This document shows, in pieces, positions 1-7,229 of a DNA stretch of 64,000 bases; positions within the stretch are counted from its first letter, which is position 1; each line of letters starts with the position of its first letter. Source of the DNA: Gammaproteobacteria bacterium (GTDB lineage: Bacteria; Pseudomonadota; Gammaproteobacteria; Steroidobacterales; GCA-2729495); NCBI GenBank assembly GCA_030746435.1, contig JASLMV010000002.1, positions 116,356-180,355 on the forward strand, written 5' to 3'. The position numbers and the translations under genes were made by a program. Under the pieces are notes generated by a model. It was given only the letters and a program-made list of their open reading frames with translations, did no database searches and was not told where the DNA came from.

Positions 1-127
1 TCGTTCTATAACCTTGTTCGGCGGTCCACAGCCCTTTAACTGCAAGGAATTAGCGGTATTGGGTCACATCCGGCCGGCCAGATTGTGACTGGCTTCACGT
101 TTCCGGCAGAAAACCCCCTTTTCCATC
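1..127. other. Non-coding window edge
   Basis: I see no credible gene in this stretch. The short open frames crossing it on both strands have no recognisable family and no ribosome site. An imperfect inverted repeat (GTCACA at 63-68, TGTGAC at 84-89) is present, but its half-site orientation is the reverse of a CRP site and I assign it no role. Confidence 0.5.
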
Positions 128-156
128 TTGTCAGGCCAATTTTTTGGGTCTATAAA
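128..156 (+). promoter_or_regulatory. Sigma-70 promoter for the small acidic protein gene
   Basis: The -35 hexamer TTGTCA (128-133) and the -10 hexamer TATAAA (151-156) are separated by exactly 17 bases, and each matches consensus at five of six positions. Transcription would start near 163 and give a leader of about 50 nt before the ATG at 213. Inferred from sequence only. Confidence 0.6.
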
Positions 157-212
157 AAACCTGCACGAACGCGTTACAACGTAAATGCATGGGTTTTGAC
201 AGGAGGTCAGCC

Positions 213-521
213 ATGGAAGGGCGTAACGGTAATGCCGATGAGGCAATCAAAGACGAACAGGACGTCGAGGTTGCCGATTCGGAAACACTGACCGAAACGA
301 TGATTCTGGATGAGAGCGAAGCGGAAACGGAGTCCAGTGACAACGTCGGCATGAGTTCGGTTCAGTTTGATGTCGAAGAACTCGTTGCCGAGATGGAAGC
401 AGAAGCACCGGATGGCGTAGACGAGGACGGACGTTTGCGTAAACGCCTTGATGCCATTAGGGAACGCAAGCGCCGCGAAGAAGCACTGGCAGATTTCGAC
501 GACTACGATATCGACAGCTAG
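213..521 (+). CDS. Small acidic protein, PA3496-like
   Basis: A 102-residue, very acidic, low-complexity protein with no signal peptide or membrane segment. The N-terminal two thirds are rich in Glu, Asp, Ser and Thr. The last 30 residues switch to an Arg/Lys/Glu helix (RKRLDAIRERKRREEALADF) and end in an Asp-rich tail. That basic-helix/acidic-tail ending resembles the small PA3496-type proteins of pseudomonads, whose function I do not know. The ATG at 213 is chosen over an in-frame ATG at 189 because a perfect AGGAGG (201-206) lies six bases before it. The stop codon overlaps the stop of the convergent dnaE2 gene, the two sharing a CTAG at 518-521. The gene is probably real; the family match is by eye. 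Confidence 0.7.
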   Translation: MEGRNGNADEAIKDEQDVEVADSETLTETMILDESEAETESSDNVGMSSVQFDVEELVAEMEAEAPDGVDEDGRLRKRLDAIRERKRREEALADFDDYDIDS

Positions 522-3500
522 TGGAAATCCCAGCTTGGCGTACGCAGGCTGTCAAGCAATGCGCTGTGATCCTGCAGTCGTTGCACAATGACATGCAGGA
601 CACCATCCTGCTTCTGAACCACACCATCCACCCCCATTAAAGCCGTATTCAGCAGCACCTGCCGCTGCCTTTCTGCCGTCTTTTCCCAGACCACCAGGTT
701 TATAAATCCGGTTTCGTCTTCCAGCGTGACAAAGGTGACATTGCCGGTACTCCCCGGCCGCTGGCGTGTGATCACGAGACCAGCCACGTAGACCCGCGCA
801 CCGTCCTGCAAATCCCACAACTCGGTCGCCGTAACGCAGTCCTGCGGAAGTCCCGGGCGGACCAGCGCCAGCGGATGCTGCCTGAGGCTGAGCCCGGTGC
901 TTGCATAGTCGCTAATGACCGAAGCCATCGGGGTCGGGCGACGGAGCATCGGTGTGGCCTCGGCGAACCGTGGCTCCGGAAATACGGGCAGTGGCGATTC
1001 TATACCCGCCACCTGCCAGCGGGCCCGGTGGCGGTTGCCGGCAATTCCTTGCAGCGCATCCGCAGAAGCCAGTGCCGCATAATCGTGCTGGTCCAGCCCC
1101 GCACGTGCGGCAAGGTCGGCAACGCTGTCGAACGCCTGCCCGCCCCTGCCGGTTACCAGTTTAAGTGCGGCCTGTTTCGCAAGGCCTTTTACCATGCGCA
1201 GGCCGAGCCTTAGTGCCGGCTTTTCACCCTGGCTTGTCTCCAGTGTGCAATCCCACAGGCTGTGGTTTACATCGACGGGCCTGACTTCGGCTTTATGTTT
1301 CCGGGCGTCCTGAACAAGCTGTGACGGTGCATAAAAACCCATGGGCTGGCTGTTCAGTAATGCGCAGGCAAATATGGCCGGCTCAAAGCACTTCAGCCAG
1401 GCCGATACGTATACGAGTAACGCAAAACTCGCCGCGTGGGATTCGGGGAAGCCGTATTCCCCGAATCCCTTAATTTGCCGGAAGATCTGCCGGGCGAACT
1501 CTGCGGAATAACCTCGCTCCCGCATCCCTTCAGTCAGGCGTTTCTCGAACGGTTGCAACTCACCGAGGCGCTTCCATGCGGCCATCGCACGCCTCAACTG
1601 GTCCGCTTCGCCACCGGAGAACCCGGCTGCCACGATGGCAATTTCCATTACTTGTTCCTGGAAAATCGGCACGCCCAGCGTTCGTTCCAGGACACTGCGC
1701 ACCGCCTCACTGGGATAGCTGACCGGCTCCTCCCCGTTACGCCGGCGCAGATACGGGTGCACCATGTTGCCCTGGATGGGACCCGGCCGGACCAGCGCGA
1801 CTTCGATAACCAGGTCGTAATAACAGCGCGGCTTCAATCGCGGCAACATGGCCATCTGTGCGCGCGACTCTATCTGGAATACGCCCACGGTATCGCCCTT
1901 GCTGACCATGTCATAAACGGCCGGGTCCTCCGCCGGTACGGTCGCCATGCTGAGTTGCCTGCCGTACCAGTCATGTAGCAGGTCGAAACCGCGATGTATG
2001 GCCGACAACATACCGAGCGCCAGCACGTCGACTTTGAGCAGGCCCAGGTCATCGAGGTCATCCTTATCCCACTGGATGACCGTACGGTCCTCCATCGCGG
2101 CATTCTCGACCGGTACGATTTCGGCCAGGGGCCGCTCAGAAATCAGGAAGCCGCCAACGTGCTGCGAAAGATGGCGGGGAAAACCGAGCAACTGGTCAAC
2201 GAGCACGAGCAGGCGCCGGATAAGCGGACTGTTCGGATCCAGTCCGGCCTCACGCACCCGATCCTCGCTGATGGTTTTGCCGTCCCACCATTGCATGGCG
2301 CGCGCCATACGGTTGACCTGCAGGTCTGCAAGCCCGAGGGCCTTGCCCACGTCCCGGATCGCGCTGCGGGGACGGTAAGTAATCACGGTGGCCGTCAGCG
2401 CGGCCCGCGAGCGGCCGTACTTGTTATAGATGTACTGGATAACTTCTTCACGCCGTTCGTGTTCAAAGTCCACATCGATGTCCGGCGGTTCGTTACGTTC
2501 TTTCGAGATAAACCGTTCGATCAGCATGTTCATGCGACCGGGGTCGACCTCGGTGATGCCTAAGCAAAAACACACGGCGGAATTGGCGGCCGACCCGCGC
2601 CCCTGGCAGAGGATGCCGTTCCTGCGGGCGAAACGAACGATGTCGTGCACTGTCAGGAAATAGGCCTCGTAACCGAGTTCACGTATCAGCCGGAGTTCGT
2701 ATTCCACCTGCCGCCGCACCCGCGCGGGTTCGCCGTCAGGCCAGCGCCAGCGCAGCCCTTTCCCGGTCAGGCGGCGCAACCAGCTACTGGCGGACTCGCC
2801 TGCCGGGACCAGTTCATGCGGGTACTGGTAATCGAGGTCGGCAAGGCTGAAATCCGTGCGGGCGGCGATATCGGTACTGGCTGCGAGCCATTCAGGCGGA
2901 TAAATCTGCCCCAGGTAGTCACGGGCACGTAAATAACACTCACCGTTGGGGTGCAATCGGACCCCGGCCCGGTCGAGGGGCATGCCCAGCCGTATCGCCG
3001 TCAGCGTGTCCTGCAGCGCCCTCCGTTCGGCCCTGTGCATGCGTATGTCGCCACAAGCTACCAAAGGAAATGAAGTTCTCTTACTAAATTGTTTGTATTT
3101 CCTGATTTTTTTCTTCTTATCTGCCTTCCCACAGAGCTCGACCGCGAGCCAGGCCCGGCCCGGAAAGGCATTCAGCAGCCAGTGAGCCTGCGCCTCATCC
3201 GGCCGGGCCTCAGCCAGCCACAGCAGCAGGCAGTCCTCCAGACCCGCTGCGAGGTCTGTGCGGTCAAGCAGGTATTCCCCCTTGGGCGCAGCCCGGCGCG
3301 CCCGGGTGATCAACGTGCATAACTGCGTGTAACCACGCTGGTTCGTGGCCAGCAACACGACCCGTAACCCGTTCCGCAAGCGAAATTCGCTGCCCGTGAT
3401 CAGCCTGATGCCGTACTTTTTGGCTGCCATGTAAGCGCGCACCAGGCTGGCGACCGAGCATTCGTCGGTGATGGCAATTGCCTCGTAGCCGAGTTCGCAG

Positions 3501-3607
3501 GCCCGGGCTACCAGTTCCTCGGGGCGGGATGCGCCGCGCAGGAAGGTGAAATTGCTGATGCAGTGAAGTTCGGCATAAGCGGGCAGTAAGTGCCCTGCTT
3601 GTTTCAC
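518..3607 (-). CDS. dnaE2: Error-prone DNA polymerase DnaE2 (ImuC)
   Basis: Catalytic alpha-type (C-family) polymerase of the ImuA-ImuB-DnaE2 mutasome, which carries out SOS-induced translesion synthesis. It has 1029 residues, the usual DnaE2 size and shorter than replicative DnaE. An N-terminal PHP domain begins at YAELHCISNFTFLRGAS (about residues 11-27). The polymerase core has GRGSAANS (about 336-343) and the metal-binding PDIDVD motif (about 375-380). An OB-fold region lies near the C-terminus. Translation starts at a GTG that overlaps the imuB stop codon (GTGA), so the genes are translationally coupled. Residues about 159-180 (CGKADKKKKIRKYKQFSKR and following) are encoded by an AT-rich patch with A/T-ending and AGA/AGG codons unlike the rest of the gene. 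As far as I can align from memory, family length is kept there. Confidence 0.95.
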   Translation of the reverse strand: MKQAGHLLPAYAELHCISNFTFLRGASRPEELVARACELGYEAIAITDECSVASLVRAYMAAKKYGIRLITGSEFRLRNGLRVVLLATNQRGYTQLCTLITRARRAAPKGEYLLDRTDLAAGLEDCLLLWLAEARPDEAQAHWLLNAFPGRAWLAVELCGKADKKKKIRKYKQFSKRTSFPLVACGDIRMHRAERRALQDTLTAIRLGMPLDRAGVRLHPNGECYLRARDYLGQIYPPEWLAASTDIAARTDFSLADLDYQYPHELVPAGESASSWLRRLTGKGLRWRWPDGEPARVRRQVEYELRLIRELGYEAYFLTVHDIVRFARRNGILCQGRGSAANSAVCFCLGITEVDPGRMNMLIERFISKERNEPPDIDVDFEHERREEVIQYIYNKYGRSRAALTATVITYRPRSAIRDVGKALGLADLQVNRMARAMQWWDGKTISEDRVREAGLDPNSPLIRRLLVLVDQLLGFPRHLSQHVGGFLISERPLAEIVPVENAAMEDRTVIQWDKDDLDDLGLLKVDVLALGMLSAIHRGFDLLHDWYGRQLSMATVPAEDPAVYDMVSKGDTVGVFQIESRAQMAMLPRLKPRCYYDLVIEVALVRPGPIQGNMVHPYLRRRNGEEPVSYPSEAVRSVLERTLGVPIFQEQVMEIAIVAAGFSGGEADQLRRAMAAWKRLGELQPFEKRLTEGMRERGYSAEFARQIFRQIKGFGEYGFPESHAASFALLVYVSAWLKCFEPAIFACALLNSQPMGFYAPSQLVQDARKHKAEVRPVDVNHSLWDCTLETSQGEKPALRLGLRMVKGLAKQAALKLVTGRGGQAFDSVADLAARAGLDQHDYAALASADALQGIAGNRHRARWQVAGIESPLPVFPEPRFAEATPMLRRPTPMASVISDYASTGLSLRQHPLALVRPGLPQDCVTATELWDLQDGARVYVAGLVITRQRPGSTGNVTFVTLEDETGFINLVVWEKTAERQRQVLLNTALMGVDGVVQKQDGVLHVIVQRLQDHSALLDSLRTPSWDFH

Positions 3608-5208
3608 GCGTATACCCCGTGCAAATACCAGCAGGAATTACGGCAATCCCTGAAAATCCACCAGCGACCCCCCCGGTGGCCGGTAACCGTGTAGTAATCC
3701 CGGCGCACATCGTTGCCGTCCCACCACCCGCTTTCAATGCGTTCGGCATCACTCGAGAAAACAAGTAAACGGTTATGGTCGTCAACAGGCCTGCCCCGGT
3801 GCACGTTGAGGCGCCTGGGCTGTTCCAGCAGCCACAGGGGGCGTACCCGGCTGGCCATTTCACCGGGCACGTCGCTCGTGTAGCCCGGGCCGGCGATATC
3901 CCTGGTGCGCCACGCATATTCAGGCCGGTAATCGGCAGCCCACCCTAAACCATGCACACGTTTATCGCCAAGCCGGGCACGGAGCCGTTCTATAAGTCCC
4001 GTAAACCTGCCGGCGGCTTCCGATTGTGTACGGCCGAACAGACTGCCGCTGCTGAATGCGGCAAGCGGCATAGCAACCGCCCGGAGTTTTATGGCGGTAA
4101 CGGGTGCGGGCAGCGCCTGCCGGTCGAGTTTCAGGCGCAGTAATTCGAGTAAATGGCTGGTGTGGGCGGACGGTTCACGCAACGCGATTTCCAGCAGACT
4201 CGCCGGCCGGCGGTAATGCTCAAAATGTAAATCTAACCGTTCCGTACTTGCCTGGCGTTCACGTAAAAAATCTGCCAGGCGATCGAACAAGCCGCAGGCT
4301 GCAGTTTCGATTTCACCGGCGACCTGAGTTTCGCCCGGCAGTTCAAAACATTCATTAAATATATAGGGCTCCCGGTGGCGCCGGAGCAATTCGGGCTGCC
4401 GCCCAAGGCCCTGGTCGATATCGAGCAGGTATTCCGGCCCTATGCGCCGTGCAAAACCTTCGCGTGGCAGGCGAAAACACTCCCCCAGCGTGCGTACACC
4501 CATTTGCATCAATTTGTGCTGCACCCTGGCGGGCCAGCGCAGACATTCCAGCGGCAACTCTGCCAGCACACCCGGAAGCCCCGGGGTGTTATTGCAATCA
4601 AACTGTATGCCGGCCCGCACCAGCCAGAGTGCGGCTCTGGGTACGGGCGCGCTGGCCATAACGGCCCGGCAACCACGGCCTGACAACTCGTGCTTCAGTT
4701 GTTTGCGCAGTTGCCCGAGCCCGCCAAATAACCTGAGGCTGCCACGAATTTCGAGGAGCAATGCCCCGTCAGGGTCGATGCTGACCACGGGCGTGAACCT
4801 GAGCGCCCACCTGGCAAGGTTCTGCAGCACCGCCGCCTCGGCCGACATGGCCCGTTGGTGCACGCTGAGTACGGGCAATAATGCCAGTGCCGTGTTAAGC
4901 GATACACCCGGGGTTATCCCCGCCCACTCTGCTGATGTATTGGCTGCAACGACGAGCGCGGAACTGCCCTCACCGCTGATAGCGACTGCCGGCGGTTCAT
5001 CTCCTATGCCCAGCGCTTCCAGTATGAGCCCGGGAAAAGCGATGCAAAGCCACAGGCTGGCCGAAGCCTGTGCCCCGTGATCGGCCGGTGCGGGGATATC
5101 CGGGTGTGCAGGACTTAAGTTTTTGCCGGCGGAAATACGGGGATGGCGGGTAGCTGCCTGCCGGATAAACAATTGCAATTGCCTGCCTGTAACGCGTGCC
5201 CGGGACAT
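3604..5208 (-). CDS. imuB: ImuB, inactive Y-family polymerase of the mutasome
   Basis: Y-family polymerase homologue that bridges DnaE2 and the sliding clamp in SOS mutagenesis. Family members lack polymerase activity. The usual acidic catalytic motif near the start reads LWLCIAFPGL, with no DxD. Palm and little-finger regions follow (for example LRLFGGLGQLRKQL and a helix-hairpin-helix segment around MGVRTLGECFRLPREGFARRIG). The chosen ATG at 5208 shares one base with the imuA stop (TGATG); a GTG two codons upstream is the alternative. This gives a protein of about 534 residues with some 50 residues before LWLCI, where ImuB proteins usually begin. The extension contains RQLQLF at about residues 9-14, which looks like a beta-clamp-binding QLxLF peptide. 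Confidence 0.92.
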   Translation of the reverse strand: MSRARVTGRQLQLFIRQAATRHPRISAGKNLSPAHPDIPAPADHGAQASASLWLCIAFPGLILEALGIGDEPPAVAISGEGSSALVVAANTSAEWAGITPGVSLNTALALLPVLSVHQRAMSAEAAVLQNLARWALRFTPVVSIDPDGALLLEIRGSLRLFGGLGQLRKQLKHELSGRGCRAVMASAPVPRAALWLVRAGIQFDCNNTPGLPGVLAELPLECLRWPARVQHKLMQMGVRTLGECFRLPREGFARRIGPEYLLDIDQGLGRQPELLRRHREPYIFNECFELPGETQVAGEIETAACGLFDRLADFLRERQASTERLDLHFEHYRRPASLLEIALREPSAHTSHLLELLRLKLDRQALPAPVTAIKLRAVAMPLAAFSSGSLFGRTQSEAAGRFTGLIERLRARLGDKRVHGLGWAADYRPEYAWRTRDIAGPGYTSDVPGEMASRVRPLWLLEQPRRLNVHRGRPVDDHNRLLVFSSDAERIESGWWDGNDVRRDYYTVTGHRGGRWWIFRDCRNSCWYLHGVYA

Positions 5209-5849
5209 CAGCACTGCAGAAACAATGAGCCAACTGCCCCGTAACGGTTGCGGATGATATCCAGTTCAAGCTGACCGTCGTCCGGCTGTAACTTTATTCG
5301 TAAAGGTGCCGGAGAATTCTGGCCGGCAAATCTTGTATGCCGGAAAATGACCGCCCAGCACAACCCCGCCTCGGCCGCGAGTTGCAGGCGCCGCATGGAA
5401 CGCTCATCGATAGCTGCCAACCAGGCCAGTACGGCCACACATGTCGATGAACGCAACGCCTGCTCCATCGCCCACAGGACATCAGCCTGTTTGTCCGGAT
5501 GAATAACGAGGACTCGCGAAGTGTCGACACCATACAAACCGAGTGCAGGTGCATAAGGGATATGTGGAGGCGCTACCCATGCGATCCAGCCCCCGCCGGC
5601 ATCCGGCTGTTCTTCCGGGTTGTCTGCCCTGCTCAGGAATGCCAGGGCGGGCATTAACACCCTGAGTTCCCCGATGCCCTGTTTACTGAATAAGAGTTCG
5701 GTTATTCCTTCTACCGGCCAGCCTCCTCCCAGTCGCCGGTCAAGCGCGGCAAACCCGGTTGGTACCGTGCGCCTCGCAACTACTGCTGTTCCCGGCCGCC
5801 ATATACGCGGATGTTTAAGTAACTCCTGGAGACCGTATTCCCTCGACAT
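5208..5849 (-). CDS. imuA: ImuA, SOS translesion-synthesis accessory protein
   Basis: A 213-residue RecA/SulA-like protein that acts with ImuB and DnaE2 in damage-induced mutagenesis. The family-typical opening is present: PTGFAALDRRLGGGWPVEGITELL (about residues 31-54), followed by a degenerate nucleotide-binding loop (SKQGIGEL) with no canonical Walker A lysine-Ser/Thr. A conserved LVIHPDKQADVLWAMEQALRSS-type region follows. The gene lies 44 bases after lexA with no separate LexA box in the gap. Its last base is shared with the imuB start. It is therefore most simply read as the second gene of a lexA-imuA-imuB-dnaE2 transcript. Confidence 0.9.
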   Translation of the reverse strand: MSREYGLQELLKHPRIWRPGTAVVARRTVPTGFAALDRRLGGGWPVEGITELLFSKQGIGELRVLMPALAFLSRADNPEEQPDAGGGWIAWVAPPHIPYAPALGLYGVDTSRVLVIHPDKQADVLWAMEQALRSSTCVAVLAWLAAIDERSMRRLQLAAEAGLCWAVIFRHTRFAGQNSPAPLRIKLQPDDGQLELDIIRNRYGAVGSLFLQC

Positions 5850-5893
5850 TCGAGTCGCATATCTTCTTGTTATGTACGTTAACGGGAGTCTGC

Positions 5894-6523
5894 TCAGTGC
5901 CTGAGCGGTATGCCATTGCGTAACAGGCCGACGACAACCCCTTCGATCATGAGGTGCTGCTCGTTAAGATCGACTTCGATAGGACTGAAATCATCGTTTT
6001 CCGGTAACAGCCAGACCGTATGGCCTTCCTGCCGGTAACGTTTTACGGTGACTTCGTCTTCGAGACGGGCGACCACAATCTGCCGGTTACGGACATCGGG
6101 CGTGCGATGGACGGCAACCAGGTCACCGTCCAGTATGCCGACATCTTTCATACTCATACCTTCGACCCGCAGCAGGTAATGCGGTACAGGATCGAACATC
6201 GACGGATCGATGCGTACACGATCTTCGATATTTTCTTCGGCCAGGATGGGATTGCCTGCGGCCACCCGGCCGACCAGTGGCAGCCCCGCTAACGATTCCT
6301 GCGCTGCGGCCTGGTCGCTGAGTTGTATGCCCCTCGAAGTGCCCGGGATCAGTTCGATGGCTCCCTTGCGCTGCAGGGCACGCAAATGCTCCTCGGCGGC
6401 ATTGGCCGAGCGGAACCCCAGTTGTTTGGCTATTTCCGCCCGGGTAGGCGGCATGCCCGCATCAGTCATGAATTCGCGTATGAAATTCAGAACTTCCGAT
6501 TGCCGTTCGGTGAGTTCATACAT
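5894..6523 (-). CDS. lexA: LexA, SOS repressor
   Basis: Transcriptional repressor of the SOS regulon, self-cleaved when stimulated by RecA filaments. It has 209 residues. The N-terminal winged helix-turn-helix opens [12 protein letters not shown] and contains [13 protein letters not shown]. The cleavage site is Ala-Gly at residues 89-90 (GRVAAGNP), the catalytic Ser is S124 (EGMSMKD) and the general-base Lys is K161 (VTVKRY). All the parts of an active, cleavable LexA are therefore present. Two LexA boxes overlap its own promoter, implying autorepression and SOS control of the imuA-imuB-dnaE2 genes downstream. In pseudomonads a second LexA often heads this cassette; whether this is the only LexA in the genome cannot be told from the window. 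Confidence 0.96.
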   Translation of the reverse strand: MYELTERQSEVLNFIREFMTDAGMPPTRAEIAKQLGFRSANAAEEHLRALQRKGAIELIPGTSRGIQLSDQAAAQESLAGLPLVGRVAAGNPILAEENIEDRVRIDPSMFDPVPHYLLRVEGMSMKDVGILDGDLVAVHRTPDVRNRQIVVARLEDEVTVKRYRQEGHTVWLLPENDDFSPIEVDLNEQHLMIEGVVVGLLRNGIPLRH

Positions 6524-6532
6524 GGCAATAAC

Positions 6533-6548
6533 CTGTATAAAAAAACAG
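6533..6548 (-). promoter_or_regulatory. LexA box (proximal)
   Basis: CTG-N10-CAG palindrome with an A/T-only spacer (CTGTATAAAAAAACAG on the plus strand), ten bases upstream of the lexA start codon. It matches the gammaproteobacterial LexA operator pattern. Confidence 0.85.
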
Positions 6549-6550
6549 GC

Positions 6551-6566
6551 CTGTGATTATATACAG
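6551..6566 (-). promoter_or_regulatory. LexA box (distal), overlapping the -10 element
   Basis: A second CTG-N10-CAG palindrome (CTGTGATTATATACAG on the plus strand), two bases beyond the first. The lexA -10 hexamer lies inside it, so bound LexA would block RNA polymerase directly. Paired operators are the E. coli lexA arrangement. Confidence 0.9.
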
Positions 6567-6583
6567 ATCAGGGGGCTGTGCAA
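6556..6583 (-). promoter_or_regulatory. lexA-imuA-imuB-dnaE2 promoter
   Basis: Reading the minus strand, TTGCAC (6583-6578) is the -35, followed by a 16-base spacer and a perfect TATAAT (6561-6556) as the -10. The expected start point falls near 6549, between the two LexA boxes. The -35 also lies in the loop of a perfect 7-bp inverted repeat (GGGGGCT at 6571-6577, AGCCCCC at 6583-6589). Confidence 0.8.
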
Positions 6584-6881
6584 GCCCCCGCAGAGCCCTT
6601 GCCGGACCGGGACCGGGCGATGTTGCCAGGTGGCTGCGGCCACCTTTTTACAGACCTGTTACATCTGTGCCGCTCTACCGGTCGCGCACGACCCTGACAA
6701 AAAATTTCCGCTGCAATTTAAATCCTGTTTAAGCATATAAAGGCACTGTCGCAAACATATTTATGGGGGTTTCTCCTATTTGCCCTTTCATAATGTTTAA
6801 GTCATTATCCGGGCATCAATCGTTACCGATGATTGAAAAAATACAGGTTTTAAATCTGCTTTTTACCGTCGAGGGAAACTA
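6567..6881. other. Intergenic region between lexA and the lipoprotein gene
   Basis: This divergent gap holds the lexA promoter edge, a terminator-like hairpin on the plus strand (6628-6649) and, nearer the lipoprotein gene, an AT-rich stretch. A possible weak promoter is TTGCCC (6780-6785), 17 bases, CATTAT (6803-6808). I find no open reading frame with family resemblance in it. Confidence 0.5.
6628..6649 (+). terminator. Rho-independent terminator-like hairpin with no gene upstream
   Basis: A perfect 7-bp stem (AGGTGGC/GCCACCT) with a TGCG loop runs directly into TTTT on the plus strand. No plus-strand gene precedes it between here and lexA, which is on the other strand. It may stop antisense transcription toward the lipoprotein gene, or end a short untranslated RNA. 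Confidence 0.5.
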
Positions 6882-7169
6882 ATGAATAAAAAACTTCAGA
6901 CTGCTATCAAAGCGAGCGTAATAGCGTGTGTTGTGGTTTTGGCGTCCGGTTGTACCATCTCACAGAATCGCCTTGACCAGCTTGAAACCAAAGTCGGCTT
7001 GTTGGAGCAGGAAGTTGCCGCTGCTAACTCAGCTGCAGCTCAGCAGGCTGCTGAAGCTGCGCAGGCAACGGCAGGCGAGGCACTGGCTGCCGCCGCCGAG
7101 AACGCGGCCTGCTGTGATGCGACCAACGAGAAAATTGACCGCATGTTCCAACGCAGTCAAAGCAAGTAA
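6882..7169 (+). CDS. Lpp/OprI-like murein lipoprotein
   Basis: Small outer-membrane lipoprotein of 95 residues. The signal peptide ends in the lipobox LASGC with Cys24 as the lipidated residue, leaving a mature chain of about 72 residues. The body is an alanine-rich helix with Leu/Val heptads (residues 31-75), as in OprI and Lpp trimers. The last residue is a lysine (FQRSQSK), the residue through which Braun lipoprotein is joined to peptidoglycan. GAGG lies at a suitable distance before the ATG and a strong terminator follows 18 bases after the stop. Unusual for the family is a vicinal cysteine pair at residues 77-78 in the mature helix. The neighbouring convergent gene encodes an L,D-transpeptidase, the enzyme class that makes the Lpp-peptidoglycan link. 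Confidence 0.85.
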   Translation: MNKKLQTAIKASVIACVVVLASGCTISQNRLDQLETKVGLLEQEVAAANSAAAQQAAEAAQATAGEALAAAAENAACCDATNEKIDRMFQRSQSK

Positions 7170-7186
7170 GCTCTTCTCTACCTGTG

Positions 7187-7216
7187 AAAAAGCCACAGCA
7201 GTGCTGTGGCTTTTTT
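7187..7216. terminator. Bidirectional Rho-independent terminator
   Basis: A near-perfect hairpin with stem GCCACAG/CTGTGGC is flanked by AAAAA on the left and TTTTTT on the right. It therefore works on both strands, ending the lipoprotein transcript and the convergent fabH-transporter-transpeptidase transcript. Confidence 0.9.
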
Positions 7217-7229
7217 CTTGCCCGGCTGT

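Noticed and set aside
63..89. CRP-like palindrome
   Set aside because: The half sites are TCACA then TGTGA with a 15-base spacer, which is the reverse orientation and wrong spacing for CRP.
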